This document shows positions 33,474 through 44,739 of a DNA stretch of 64,000 nucleotides, piece after piece. The notes below the pieces were generated by a model. That model did no database searches and had not been told where the DNA came from. It saw only the letters and a program-made list of their open reading frames with translations. The first letter of the stretch is position 1; the number at the start of each line of letters is the position of its first letter. A program made the position numbers and the translations under genes. The DNA comes from Priapulus caudatus (Eukaryota; Priapulida; Priapulimorpha; Priapulimorphida; Priapulidae), in NCBI RefSeq assembly GCF_000485595.1, contig NW_014578278.1:17866-81865 (forward strand), in the 5' to 3' direction.

Positions 33474-33849
33474 GTTAGGGTTAGGGTTAGGGTTAGGATT
33501 AGGGTTAGGGTTAGGGTTGGAGTTAGGGTTAGGGTTGGCGTTAAGCGTTAGAGTAGGGTTAGGGTTAGGGTTAGTGTTAGGGTTAGGGTTAGGGTCAGGG
33601 TTAGGGTTAGGGTTAGGGATAGGGTTAGGGTTAGGGTTAGGGCTAGGGTCAGGGTTGGGGTTGGAGTTAGGGTTAGGGTTAGGGTTATGATGCGTATTAG
33701 GGTTAGGGTTATGATGCGGATTAGGGTTAGGGTTATCATTAGGAGTAGGGTTAGGCTGAGGGTAAGGGTTAGGGGTAGGGTCCGTCCTAGGGTAAGGGTT
33801 AGGGTTAGAGTTATGGTAAGGGATAGGGTTAGTGTTAAGGTTAGGGTTT
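33474..33849 (+). repeat. Interstitial TTAGGG repeat block 1
   Basis: About 376 bp of TTAGGG with frequent single-base variants (TTAGGA, GTAGGG, TTGGGG). The G-rich strand is the plus strand. Long frames here (Pro-Asn or Arg-Val repeats) are artefacts of the motif. Confidence 0.9.
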
Positions 33850-34632
33850 CCCGCTGGCACTCAACCTAAATTCAACGTTGAAATTTGGTTGAAATACCAC
33901 TGTTGTTGATGCAACGTTGATTCAACGTTGAATATTCAACGGTTGAAACAGCTAGTGTCGACAAATCACCGTTGAAACAACGTTGAAATTTCAACGTTGA
34001 ATATGCGTTGAATGTTGTACGTTGAATCAACGTTGTAATAACAACATTTAGTCAAAAGTTGAAAAAGAGTTGCTAAGTCAACGTTGAAACAACGTTGAAA
34101 TTTTAATTATTAAGTTATTAACTTATTTTCTTTATTAAGAAGTTGTGGTATCTACTCAAGATAAATGCCGGGGGATTTGTTTCTACCTCCCCTCACCACA
34201 TACCCCATAGCCCAGCCCCGCCTGCGTGTTTTTTTTTACCGTACCACTAATGCCTAAAATCGCCACCACAAGATAGACGGTATTTGGTACTATAACACAG
34301 TATATAAGATAATCGAGTCGGTTTACAGTTAGTGTTAGGGTTAGGGTTGGGTTAGGTCTAGGGTTTGGGACAAGGGTGACTGTTTGTACTTGTATGTGGC
34401 TGCAGCACATGCGTAGTGTAGGACGTTTACGCATTAGTGGTACGTTAAAAATACATGCGCCAATCAATCAATCAATATATCAATCTAATCAAGTTCGGTA
34501 TTTCAACGTTGAATCAACGTTGCTATATCAACGTTGATTATATTTTCAAATTCGACAGGTAATCCAACCTTGATTCAACGTTGAGGTTCAACGTTGATTC
34601 AACGTTGAAAGAACGTTGAAATGCTAGCTGGG
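33850..34632. mobile_element. MITE 1 with CAACGTTGA arrays and CCCAGC-type ends
   Basis: Left end CCCGCTGGCA and right end complement CCCAGCTAGCA differ by one gap and one mismatch. Blocks of TTCAACGTTGAA and variants fill both flanks (33880-34110 and 34495-34620). The core (34313-34421) holds a short TTAGGG-like tract and matches the core of MITE 2 in inverse orientation. It splits the TTAGGG array in two. Confidence 0.7.
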
Positions 34633-34940
34633 GTTAGGGTTAGGGTTAGGGATAGGGTTAGGTTTAGGGTTATGATTAGAGTTAGGATTAGAGTTAGGGT
34701 TAGGGTTAGGGTTAGGGTTAGGGATAGGATTAAGATTAGGGTTAGGTTTAGGGTTAGGGTTAAGATTAGGGTTAGGCTTGGGGTTGGAGTTAGGGTTAGG
34801 CTTAGGGTTAGGGTTAGGGTTAGGGTTAGGGTTAGGGTTAGGGTTAGGGTTAGTGTTATGGTACGGATTAGAAATAGGGTTATGATTAGGATTAGGATTA
34901 GGGTTAGGCTGAGGGTAAGGGTTAGGATTATGGTTGGGCT
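34633..34940 (+). repeat. Interstitial TTAGGG repeat block 2
   Basis: Continues block 1 beyond the MITE in the same orientation, with the same kind of degenerate units. Confidence 0.88.
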
Positions 34941-35510
34941 CGGGTTATATATATTATAGGTAGCATGGTTTCACAGGCGTACGTGTGTATTATATTCTGC
35001 ACCCGGGATGCAAAATATAATGGGGATGCAATCGCTCACGCTACTGTACACCAAGGCTGTACACCGGTCCCAGATGTAGGATGTAGTATAGGCCGTTATC
35101 CCAGCTAACAAAGTTATGTTCCTTGAATGTTATGGGAATGTTTCTTTTAGGTTAGCAGAACATTATTCAGTAACGTTCTAATAACGTTTTTTAGGAAAGT
35201 TTTCCTAACATTCTGAGAACGTTTTTACCAACATTCACATAACATTAATCAACCTCCGAAAATGACATATTAACGGCAGCCACACTACGTATGCGCTGCA
35301 GAATTATCTTAATGTCTCGGGTACGGCAGTCACCCCCCCCACAAGTACAAACAGTATAACTATCCCTATCCCTAACCTTAACACTAACTATAAAGCAACT
35401 CGAGTCGTATATATAGCTTCTAAAAACAGATAAATTAATCTATGGTGTATTACCTTTAAATGGCTTTCAATAACAAACTGAACTGAACTGTTTCTGAACT
35501 GACAACCAAA

Positions 35511-35562
35511 CTAATTAATTAATTAATTAATAATTAAATAATTAATTAATTAATTTGGCTGG
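35511..35562. repeat. (TTAA)n microsatellite
   Basis: Runs of TTAATTAA with one or two interruptions. Confidence 0.8.
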
Positions 35563-35750
35563 AGATTAATTAATAGCTAGTGAACGACATTATTTTGTGG
35601 GAAAGCGATGCATGCGCAAATGGACTACCGTCCCCGTAGCCACTGCGAACAAAAATACATTTGATACTTGTGCTATAGTTTGCAACATCACAACAACGGC
35701 AATTAGGAGTTTCGAACCCATCCGAGGACGGTTAACGTTTTCCGAACATT

Positions 35751-35992
35751 CCAAGAACATAACTCTTACCAAGTAAAACCAATGAATGCATAACGATATA
35801 GGAATATTCTTAGAATATTTTTGGCTAATGTAACCACACTAGAACCTCCAGCGAATGTTACGAGAAAAATTCCAAGAACATAACTCTCTCACCAAGTAAA
35901 ACCAATAAATGCATAACGATATGGGAATGTTCTTAGAATATTTTTGGCTAATATAACCAAACTAGAAACTCCAGCGAATGTTACGAGACTGT
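35751..35992. repeat. 121-bp direct repeat, two copies
   Basis: CCAAGAACATAACTC at 35751 and 35872 starts two near-identical units that end in CCAGCGAATGTTACGAGA. Confidence 0.85.
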
Positions 35993-36459
35993 TCCGTGTT
36001 TGCTGGGATTCAATGTATTTTGCACTTTTCCAGTCAAATTATGTAGAATTGATAAAATTTTGACTCGGATAATTCCCTGAATTCAGTGAAAATAAGTATG
36101 GCAAAGCTATATTTGCCACGACCTTCATGTAATGCGTTTTGAAATAATATATATGAACTCTTCGTTAATTTCAGGCCCGGTCCAGGCTGTGACAAATGAA
36201 AGAAGTAAGTATATTATTCAATGGTGGAGCCTTTGTTGATAAAGCTACTTGATACAATAATCACAGCTATGCACAATGAATTCCCAAAAAATCGTTAAAA
36301 AACACGACAACAATTCAGGACTAGTAGTAGCTTTTATGAGCGCAGATAAGTCGCCGCAGCATGGTGACAAAAGTCGTTATGATTCTGTGGTTTGGAAATC
36401 ATTCGGGTAGGTTACATGACAGGTTTACCTCATAGTGGTCTATGTACAAGCAAGTATAT

Positions 36460-37561
36460 TGTAGTCCGCTGGGTAATTCTGCTGCCAGACAACTGTGCGC
36501 GGTTAGCTTGCCCGTGCTATGTGCGCCGTGTAATTGCGTGACTAAACTTCCGAATGCGATAATAAATGAGAGTAGACTGATGTAGATTAGAAACTGCCGT
36601 TTCACCTTATATTATATACTCACTAAACAACCCTACAAATCACACAGGCTAAACTAAAGATTGCGCACTACACACTAAAACTAGCTACAGACAGAGGTGA
36701 GGACGAGAGCCCGTTTCTTCCGCGCGAGCTTCTCTTATACCTCCTTCGTAAACTGAGCCGTGAAACCCTCTACCAAACATGTCTTCTCCCTATCACTGCT
36801 GACTAACAGGGACAGTAGAGGGGGTGAATTATTGTCTGTGGTCAGTTTGTAGAGTGGGATAGAGTGGATGGCCAATGGCGAGTATTGAGTGAAGATGGGT
36901 TTACGCCCCCCTTCCCCCAGGCACGTGGGTGCTTCGTAGGTGCATGACGTATGACGTATGAGTTATGCTGGTTGATCGTTTACCGTAATTGAATATTTAC
37001 AGCTGTGTAGAAATAAATTAGCTAATGTGTGTATTTTACTTGCGACATCTGACCGGTACCCGGGCAGTGTTGTGGCCCTATGTGTGTATCTAAGATATTA
37101 TGTGTTGCCAAGCTAACCCGCACGATAGACAGTGATGACGCTAATGTGTGTGGTGTCCAGTGTAGAACAGCTGTTTAGTAGCTGTGTCAAACAACGTTGT
37201 GCTAATGTGTATGTGTGTTCTCGGCCGACAGCTAACCCAAACTAATGTTGTGATGCGGCTAAGGTGTGTGTCTAAAACTGTTATTCGTTGAAAGTGAGGA
37301 CCCTACTATGGGCAGTGATGCGGCCAACGTGTGTAGGTTGTAACAGATGCTGCGCCTATCTACGTGTATATCTATGCAGTATGGAACTAATTTTACCAGT
37401 TGTTTGTGTGTCCGGCAGATAAATCCGTCTCCTTGCCAGCTGGTGTGGTGTAAGATTATGTTTCGTGTTGATGTTCTCGCTGCCCGTTATAAACGTAACC
37501 TCAAGCTTGTGTGTGAAGCTGGTATTAAATGCGTTCGCGGAATGATATTAGCGTTGCTACA
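36460..37561. repeat. Solo LTR in tandem unit 1
   Basis: 1,102 bp, TGTAGT...GCTACA. Sister units without it read AGTATATAAGCAC; this one reads AGTATAT, the LTR, then ATAATAATACACC, giving an ATAT-like target duplication. Contains AATAAA at about 37012. No internal element sequence, so it looks like a solo LTR. Orientation unknown. Confidence 0.78.
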
Positions 37562-38681
37562 ATAATAATACACCACATGTGCATGTAATGCCTGTCTGAT
37601 CAACTCTAAATTAACACTGCACACCCGGTCCCAGATGTAAGCGATGTGAGTATAGGCCTTATTCAATATATTTTGCACTTTTCCAGTCAAATTATGTAGG
37701 ATTGATAAAATTTTGACTCGGATAATTTCCTGAATTCAGTGAAAATAAGTATGGCAAAGCTATATTTGCCACAGACCTTCAATGCAATGCGTTTTGAATA
37801 ATTATATGAACTCTTCGTTAATTTTCAGGCCCGTCTCAAAAGTGTGACAATTATAAAAAGAAGTAGGCCCTAAGTATATTATTCAATGGTGGAGCCTTTA
37901 TATTGTTGATAAAGCTACTTGATACAAATAATCACAGCTATGCACAACGAATTCCCCAATAATCGTTAAAACACGACAATAATTCAGGACTAGTAGTAGC
38001 TTTATGAGCGCAGATAAGTCGCCCAGCATGGTGACCAAAAGTCGTTATGATTCTGTGGTTTGGAAATCATTCGGGTAGATTACATGGACAGGTTGTACCT
38101 CATAGTGTCTATGCACAAAGCAAGTATATAAGCACAACATGAGCATGTAATGCCTGTCTGATCAACTCTAAATTAACATATCTTGGTATTCTGTCTGCAG
38201 TATGATGTGTCGGAGATGTAGTATAGGCCGTTATTCAATATATGCACTTTCCTCAGTCAAATTATGTAGGATTGATAAAATTTTGACTCGGATAATTTCC
38301 TGAATTCAGTGAAAATAAGTATGGCAAAGCTATATTTGCCACGACCTTCATGTAATGCGTTTTGAATAATTATATGAACTCTTCGTTAATTTTCAGGCCC
38401 GTCTCAGGCTGTGACAAATGAAAGAAGTAAGTATATTATTCAATGGTGGAGCCTTTGTTGATAAAGCTACTTGATACAATAATTACAGCTATGCACAATG
38501 AATTCCCAAAAAATCGTTAAAAACACGACAACAATTCAGGACTAGTAGTAGCTTTATGAGCGCAGATAAGTCGCCCAGCATGGTGACCAAAAGTCGTTAT
38601 GATTCTGTGGTTTGGAAATCATTCGGGTAGGTTACATGGACAGGTTGTACCTCATAGTGGTCTATGTACAAGCAAGTATAT

Positions 38682-39787
38682 TGTAGTCGCTGGGTAATTC
38701 TGCTGCCAGACAACTGTGCGCGGTAGCTTGCGTGCTATGTGCGCCGTGTAATTGCGTGACTAAACTTCCGAATGCGATAATAAAATGAGAGTAGACTGAT
38801 GTAGATTAGAAACTGCCGTTTCACCGTATATTATATACTCACTAAAACCCGTACAAATCACACAGGCTAAACTAAAGATTGCGCACTACACACTAAAACT
38901 AGCTACAGACGAGGGTGAGGACGAGAGCCCCGTTTCTTCCGCGCGAGCTCTCTTATACCTCCCTTCGTAAACTGAGCCGTGAAACCCTTACCAAACATGC
39001 TTCTCCCTATCACTGCTGACTACAGGGACAGTAGAGGGGTGGAATTATTGTCTGTGGTCAGTTTGTAGAGTGGATAGAGTGGATGGCCAATGCGAGTATT
39101 GAGTGAAAGATGGGTTTACGCCCCCTTCCCCCTCAGGCACGGCGGTGCTTCGTAGGTGGGCATGACGTATGACGTATGACGTATGCTGGTTGATCGTTTA
39201 CCGTAATTGAATTTTAACAGCTGTTGTAGAAATAAATTTAGGCTAATGTGTGTATTTTACTTGCCGACATCTGACCGGTACTCCGGGCAGTGTTGTGGCC
39301 CCTATGTGTGTATCTAAGTATTATGTGTTTGGCAAGCTAACCCGCACGATAGACAGTGATGACGCTAATTGTGTGTGTGTCCAGTGTAGACACAGCTGTT
39401 TAGTAGCTGTGTAAAACAACGTTGGTGCTAATGTGATATGTGTGTTCTTCGCCGACAGCTAACCCAAAACTAATGTTGTGATGCGGCTAAGGTGTGTGTC
39501 TAAACTGTTATTCGCTGAAAAGTTGACCGCCGTACTATGAAGTGTATGCGGCCAACGTGTGTAGGTTGTAACAGAGCTGCGCACTCATCTACGTGTATAT
39601 CTATGCAGTATGGAACTAATTTTACCAGTTGTTTGTGTGTCCGCGCAGATAAATCCGTCTCCTTGCCAGCTTGGTGGGTGTAAGATTATGTTGTGGTTGA
39701 TGTTCGCTGGCCCGGTTATAACGTAACCTCAGCTTGTGTGTGAGCTGGTATTAAATGCGTTCGCGAATGATATTAGCGTTGGCTACA
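38682..39787. repeat. Solo LTR in tandem unit 3
   Basis: 1,106 bp, the same insertion at the same place as 36460-37561, followed by ATATAATTACACC. The shared site shows that the insertion came before the array was duplicated. Confidence 0.8.
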
Positions 39788-41009
39788 ATATAATTACACC
39801 ACATTGTGCATGTAATGCCTGTCTGATCAACTCTAAATTAACACTGCACACCGGTCCCCAGATGTGAGGATGTAGTATAGCCCGTCTTCAATCTATTTTG
39901 CCACTTTTCCAGTCAAATTATGTAGGATTGATAAAATTTTGACTTGGATATAATTTCCTGAATTCAGTGAAAATAAGTATGCAAAGCTATATTTGCCCAC
40001 GACCTTCATGCAATGCGTTTTGAATAATTATATGGAACTCTTCGTTAATTTTCAGGCCGTCTCAAAGTGTGAGCAATATAGGAAAGAAGTAGGCCCCTAA
40101 GTATATTATTCAATGGTGGAGCCTTTAATTGTTGATAAAGCTACTTGATACAATAATCACAGCTATGCACAACGAATTCCCAATAATCGTTAAAACACGA
40201 CAATAATTCAGGACTAGTAGGTAGCTTTATGAGCGCAGATAAGTCGCCCAGCATGGTGACCAAAGTCGTTATGATTCTGTGGTTGGAAATGCATTCGGTA
40301 GATTACATGACAGGGTTGTACTTCTCATAGTGTCTAATGCACAAGCAAGTATATAAGCACAACATAGCATGTAATGCCTGTCTGATCAACTCTAAATTAA
40401 CATATCTTGGTATTCTGTCTGCAGTATGATGTGTCGGAGATGTAGTATAGGCCGTTATTCAATATATTTTGCACTTTTCCAGTCAAATTATGTAGGATTG
40501 ATAAAATTTTGACTCGGATAATTTCCTGAATTCAGTGAAAATAAGTATGGCAAAAGCTATATTTGCCACGACCTTCATGTAATGCGTTTTGAATAATTTT
40601 ATAAACTCTTCGTTAATTTTCAGGCCCGTCTCAAAGTGTGACAAATGAAAGAACTAAGTATATTATTCAATGGTGAAGCCTTTGTTGATAAAGCTACTTA
40701 ATACAATAATCACAGCTATGCACAATTAATTCCCCAATAATCGTTAAAAACACGACAATAATTCAGGACTAGTAGTAGCTTAATTTATGAGCGCAGATAA
40801 GTCGCCCAGCATGTTGACCAAAAGTCGTTATGATTCTGTGGTTGGAAAATCATTCGGGTAGGTTACATGGCCAGGTTGTACCTCATAGTGGTCTATGTAC
40901 AAGCAAGTATATATATAAGCACCACATGTGCATGTAATGCCTGTCTGATCAACTCTAAATTAACATATCTTGGTTCATTGAAATGTATCAAGGTCCTATT
41001 ATTCTTAAT

Positions 41010-41085
41010 TAAAAACCATGATCCTTGGATTGATGGGACCAGTATGTGAATACCAAACGTCTTAACCGCTTTGCCACCACGCTCC
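41010..41085 (-). other. tRNA-like SINE head remnant
   Basis: On the minus strand GGAGCGTGGTGGCAAAGCGGTTAAG resembles a tRNA 5' half with an A box (class II, Leu/Ser style); here I give positions 41066-41085 for its start. The B-box region is degraded. A copy exists at about 47640-47715. Confidence 0.35.
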
Positions 41086-41508
41086 CCAGACTAAACATTT
41101 TCCATTTGCTTTAAGGCTTTTTATAAGTGAGAGAAATTTTGTCGTGTGCGTAGTGTTAAAATGTACCTATTTTTCCACATTTTCAGACCCTGAGGCGGAT
41201 GCAGTTCTGGACATCGATATATGTCAGGTATGTGGTTTCAGGGGCGCGTTTCACAAAGCTCCGTTAAAGTTCTCCGCTAAGTTCTCCGTTCGCTCTTTAG
41301 CGAACGGAGGCATAACGGAGAACTTAATTAGCGAACGGACAACTCCTGTTTTACGAACGCTCCGCTATGCCTCCGCTAAATAGCGGAGGAATGCAGGCAG
41401 TCAGCTGGCAGATAACTACAAACATGTGTTGCAGGTTACGTTCTATCATATACATAAGCAACAGCGCTGTGATAGAGATAGGATAGAGATAGCTCTAGAA
41501 CTAACGCT

Positions 41509-41664
41509 ATGGCAGAGAAGAAGCGCCGCCCAAGATTTACTCCCACAGAACTTGAAATTCTTGTTGATGAGGTGTCGGAAAATACTAGTGTTATTTTCGG
41601 CAAGTTTTCTTACAGCCTCACGTTTCAGAGGAAAAAAGCGATGTGGAGTAGTATAGCCGAAAAG
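41509..41664 (+). CDS. Myb/SANT-like accessory protein, exon 1
   Basis: ATG at 41509, 52 codons (AEKKRRPRFTPTELEILVDE, FQRKKAMWSSIAEK) ending at a GTTAGT donor at 41665. This is the first part of a Myb/SANT-like (MADF-like) DNA-binding domain, which in PIF/Harbinger elements helps the transposase reach the nucleus and bind the element ends. Frame is retained into exon 2. Confidence 0.75.
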
Positions 41665-42013
41665 GTTAGTAAAGGCTGATTGAGCATTCGCTCATTGTTT
41701 GTATGCAATATATGTAGATGAATGGTAGTGTGGGTCGGCCGCAATATGTCATATGTATGTTGTCTTTCATACATTACTTGTTTATTATTGAGGGGCATAT
41801 ACATACTGGATGAGTTCATTATTAAACTGCTACTTGAATGTATTGCTTAATTGCTTTGACTTTAATGTAACAGGGTTTTATTTTATATTATTGAATATTT
41901 TCAAGTTATGAACATAAGCATTTATATTACTAGCGTGTAAGTCAACGCACACCCTGAGTAAAAATTTAAACACTTTTTTCTGGAAACTAATGATCATATT
42001 GCATTTATTATAG

Positions 42014-42646
42014 ATAAATGCCATAAGCGATATTGAACGGACAGGCGAGGAATGATGATCGAAATGGAGCTACCTACAGAGTGATGTGAAAAACAAGGTT
42101 GCACGGCGTAAGAAGGCTGGCAGAGCTACTGGCGGAGGTATCGTTGATCAGCCAGATTTAACGCCTATTGAAGAAAAGGTGCTTAGTATTATTCCGACAG
42201 CAGCCACAGAAGGCATCGCTGGTGGTATAGAAAGCGGGATAGCGCATGACGCTCCTGCTTCACCCGGAGCCGTGTCACCTGCTCGGTCTCAATCATCTCA
42301 ATCATCTCTGTCCTCCCAGTCATCCCAGTCACAGCCAGCTTCACCAGCATCAACACCGATGACACCCGTACCGCCACAGTCATTGCTACAGGAGGAGTTA
42401 ACTCAGGGAGGATGGGTTAAGTCAGGAGAGAAAAGAACGCATAAAGAGGTAGTGTCATCTAATGAACTGGTGTCTATTGAAAGACAACGACTATGGGTGG
42501 AAGAGGAGAGGTTGGAAACCGAACGGCAGCGACTGCGCATGGAAGAAGAACGACTTGATGTAGAGAAGCAGCGACTAGAATTGGAAAACGCAAAATTAGG
42601 GAGCAATGCACGAGTGAAACAGCTGATGTCGCACAACATAGAGTGA
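42014..42646 (+). pseudogene. Myb/SANT-like accessory protein, exon 2, two stops
   Basis: After an acceptor ending TATAG at 42013, exon 2 continues in frame (INAISDIERTGEE) but meets TGA TGA at 42053-42058 before SKWSYLQSDVKNKVARRKKA, which completes the DNA-binding domain. A Ser/Gln/Pro-rich linker and a strongly charged coiled-coil (repeats of ERQRLWVEEERLETE type) follow to the stop at 42646. With the stops the protein is broken, unless a base-call error is responsible. Confidence 0.75.
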
Positions 42647-42711
42647 GCACCTTGTAAAGCGTAGAAGCGAAAAACAAAACACATATATTTTTGCATTTAT
42701 ATATCATGTAC

Positions 42712-42860
42712 TTTTATCATTTATATATTGTATAATGTTATTTGTTATCTATCATATAATGTTATCATCCATCTATCCTATAATGTTATCACTTAGCTAT
42801 CATACAATGTTATTATTTATCTATCATGTAATTTCATCATTTATCCATCATATATTGTTA
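42712..42860. repeat. Minisatellite, ~32-bp unit
   Basis: Repeats of TCTATCATATAATGTTATCA and variants, about five units, downstream of the Myb-like gene. It is followed by AT-rich non-coding sequence to 43290. Confidence 0.75.
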
Positions 42861-43293
42861 TTATATATAATCAAGAGCCTATATATAAGGTATTATAAGC
42901 TGTTGCTATAATGTTATTTTATATATCAATATTTTTTCATATTTATGTAAAATCAAGAAACGCACAATTAACAAATCGAAAGTCGTAATAATACCCATAA
43001 TACACACTGTAAATCATTTCAGAAATTCTACTTGCCACTGCTCAAAATTCATACATTCTTTACTTTACTCCAAAACATACTAGCATTAACTGTAAGTATG
43101 ATCCTTGTGTAATAATGTTTAATAAAGACGTATTTTGTTGAGTGCTATATAATATACTCAGTTTAGTATTACAATATAATTAAAATAATATAAAAGATTT
43201 TCATCTTGTTTTTTTTAGTTGTAAAGCCAGTACGTTTACGTTTGCACTTATCACTTGCACTTACTCTTACAGATTACATACTCATTTACAGTT

Positions 43294-44412
43294 TTACATT
43301 GCAAATCTTTGTTGTATCAGCTGCTCCCGCACACGCCTCCCATCTGCATTGTCATTAGGTCTCTCGCCCACATTAATATCGTCACCTCCGAATTCAGCCT
43401 TATTCTCATCAGGGAGGAGTGGGATCTTCTCTCGTACTGCAATGTTATGTAGTACAGCGGTTGCCATAATTATCCGACATGCTTTGTCCGGGGTATATCG
43501 TAGTGCTCCACCTGTAGACAGATGTAGGCATCGGAAGCGTAGTTTCCACACACCAAATGCACACTCTATTTTGTACCGTGTGCCTTTGTGAGCACGGTTA
43601 TATCTTCGTTCGGATTCTGTATTTGGATTCAGGATAGATGTCATGAGATATGGTCGAAGTGGATACCCACTGTCACCAAGCAGCCAACCGTCAATGTTTC
43701 CCGTTGCGAACGTATTTCCAATGTGTGAGTTTTGGAAAACAAAAGAGTCGTGACTACTGCCGGGCCAGCGAGCCACAATGTTGACAAATTCTAGGTTAGC
43801 GCTGCATATGCCTTGCACGTTTATCGAGTGGTACTGTTTTCTGTTGACGTATATATGTTCATCATACTTAGGCGCAGCTATTGCAATGTGTGTGCCATCA
43901 ACACATCCACGTACGTTAGGAAATCCAGCGACGTTGTAGAAGACCAGTTTTAGCTTGTTCACACTGCCTTGATCTTCAGGAAAGTAAACATGCTGGTTGG
44001 CGTGATTTGCCAGTGCTCGTGACACTCTGTAAATTATTCTTGACAGCGATGCCTTGCTGATTCCCAGTGTATCGCTAGCCGTTTGCTGAATACTTCCAGT
44101 TGCGTAAAATCATAGTGCCGCAAACACTTGCAGAGAGGTAGGTATGGCCCTAGATCTCATTGTTCTTGGCGAGAGCTCTTCTTCAAGTTGATCCACTAGA
44201 TCACCAACAACATGCCTAGGCAATCTATATCTAGCGATTATTTTGCTGTCATTGTATGCATCAAACGGATGCGTTCTGTCTCTAAAGATTCTTTCTCTTC
44301 GCAGACCTCTTCTTCCATGTTCTCTATTATAGGCTGCATAGAATAAAAAGTTTGCCATGATTCTCGCTGCACACTCTTGCTCGCTGTTGTGGCATCGACG
44401 ATGGGAACACAA
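43294..44412 (-). pseudogene. PIF/Harbinger DDE transposase, one nonsense codon
   Basis: Same frame throughout, broken only by a TGA at 44107-44109. N-terminal part: MANFLFYAAYNREHG, FRDRTHPFDAYND and a helix-turn-helix-like segment. Catalytic part: Asp in GCVDGTHIAI (43897-43899), Asp in WLLGDSGYPL (43672-43674) and Glu in RYKIECAFGVWK (43564-43566). This is the complete DDE triad of the DDE_Tnp_4 family. The likely start is the ATG at 44358. Length about 355 residues is normal. It would cut and paste elements with the GGGCGCG ends. Confidence 0.9.
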
Positions 44413-44654
44413 CTGATGGAGCGTTAGCCTTACGCATTGTAGTGACGTGTTTTTGGGGCTACGTGCTAATTACTGTAGCATCGTGTGCCACATGCTCGGA
44501 ACTCGTTATACGTGCTAACAAGAACTTGGTGCTTGGTGCTAACTGCTTGGTGCTAATTAACAGGCTCTTGGTGCTAATCATAATACTCGCTACACGCGTA
44601 GAACCTACGTAAATCGGTGGCATAATAATCATTGCAATACATACATGCATGGTA
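44413..44654. other. Transposase upstream region
   Basis: Contains repeated GTGCTAA/TTGGTGCTAACT motifs at 44460-44580, then the gap. Probably the 5' region of the transposase gene. Confidence 0.4.
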
Positions 44655-44739
44655 NNNNNNNNNNNNNNNNNNNNNNNNNNNNNNNNNNNNNNNNNNNNNN
44701 NNNNNNNNNNNNNNNNNNNNNNNNNNNNNNNNNNNNNNN
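44655..44739. other. Assembly gap (85 N)
   Basis: Unsequenced bases. The second copy at about 51545-51640 and element (a) at about 13205-13290 show the sequence expected here. Confidence 0.98.

Larger units (their letters stand above)
35100..36007. mobile_element. MITE 2, CCCAGC ends, AT target duplication
   Basis: Ends CCCAGCTAACA and complement CCCAGCAAACA, 908 bp. Sister array units at 38219 and 40438 show the empty site (GGCCGTTATTCAAT). Comparison gives a 2-bp AT duplication. Inside are AACGTT-type blocks, a core shared with MITE 1, a (TTAA)n run (35511-35562) and two copies of a 121-bp segment. Confidence 0.85.
34980..40980. repeat. Higher-order tandem array of a ~560-bp unit
   Basis: The segment starting ATTCAATATATTTTGCAC recurs at 36006, 37664, 38229, 39888 and 40456. 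Spacings alternate 1,658, 565, 1,659 and 568. The long spacings contain a 1.1-kb solo LTR, so the base unit is about 550-568 bp. Shared blocks include GATAAAATTTTGACTCGG, CACAGCTATGCACAA and ATGCCTGTCTGATCAACTC. A partial unit precedes MITE 2. No conserved coding frame. Confidence 0.9.

Noticed and set aside
33474-34940. True chromosome end
   Set aside because: Ordinary sequence and transposons continue for 29 kb beyond it, and the repeats are degenerate.
33438-34959. Frames of Pro-Asn, Arg-Val or Thr-Leu repeats
   Set aside because: They are translations of the TTAGGG motif in different frames.
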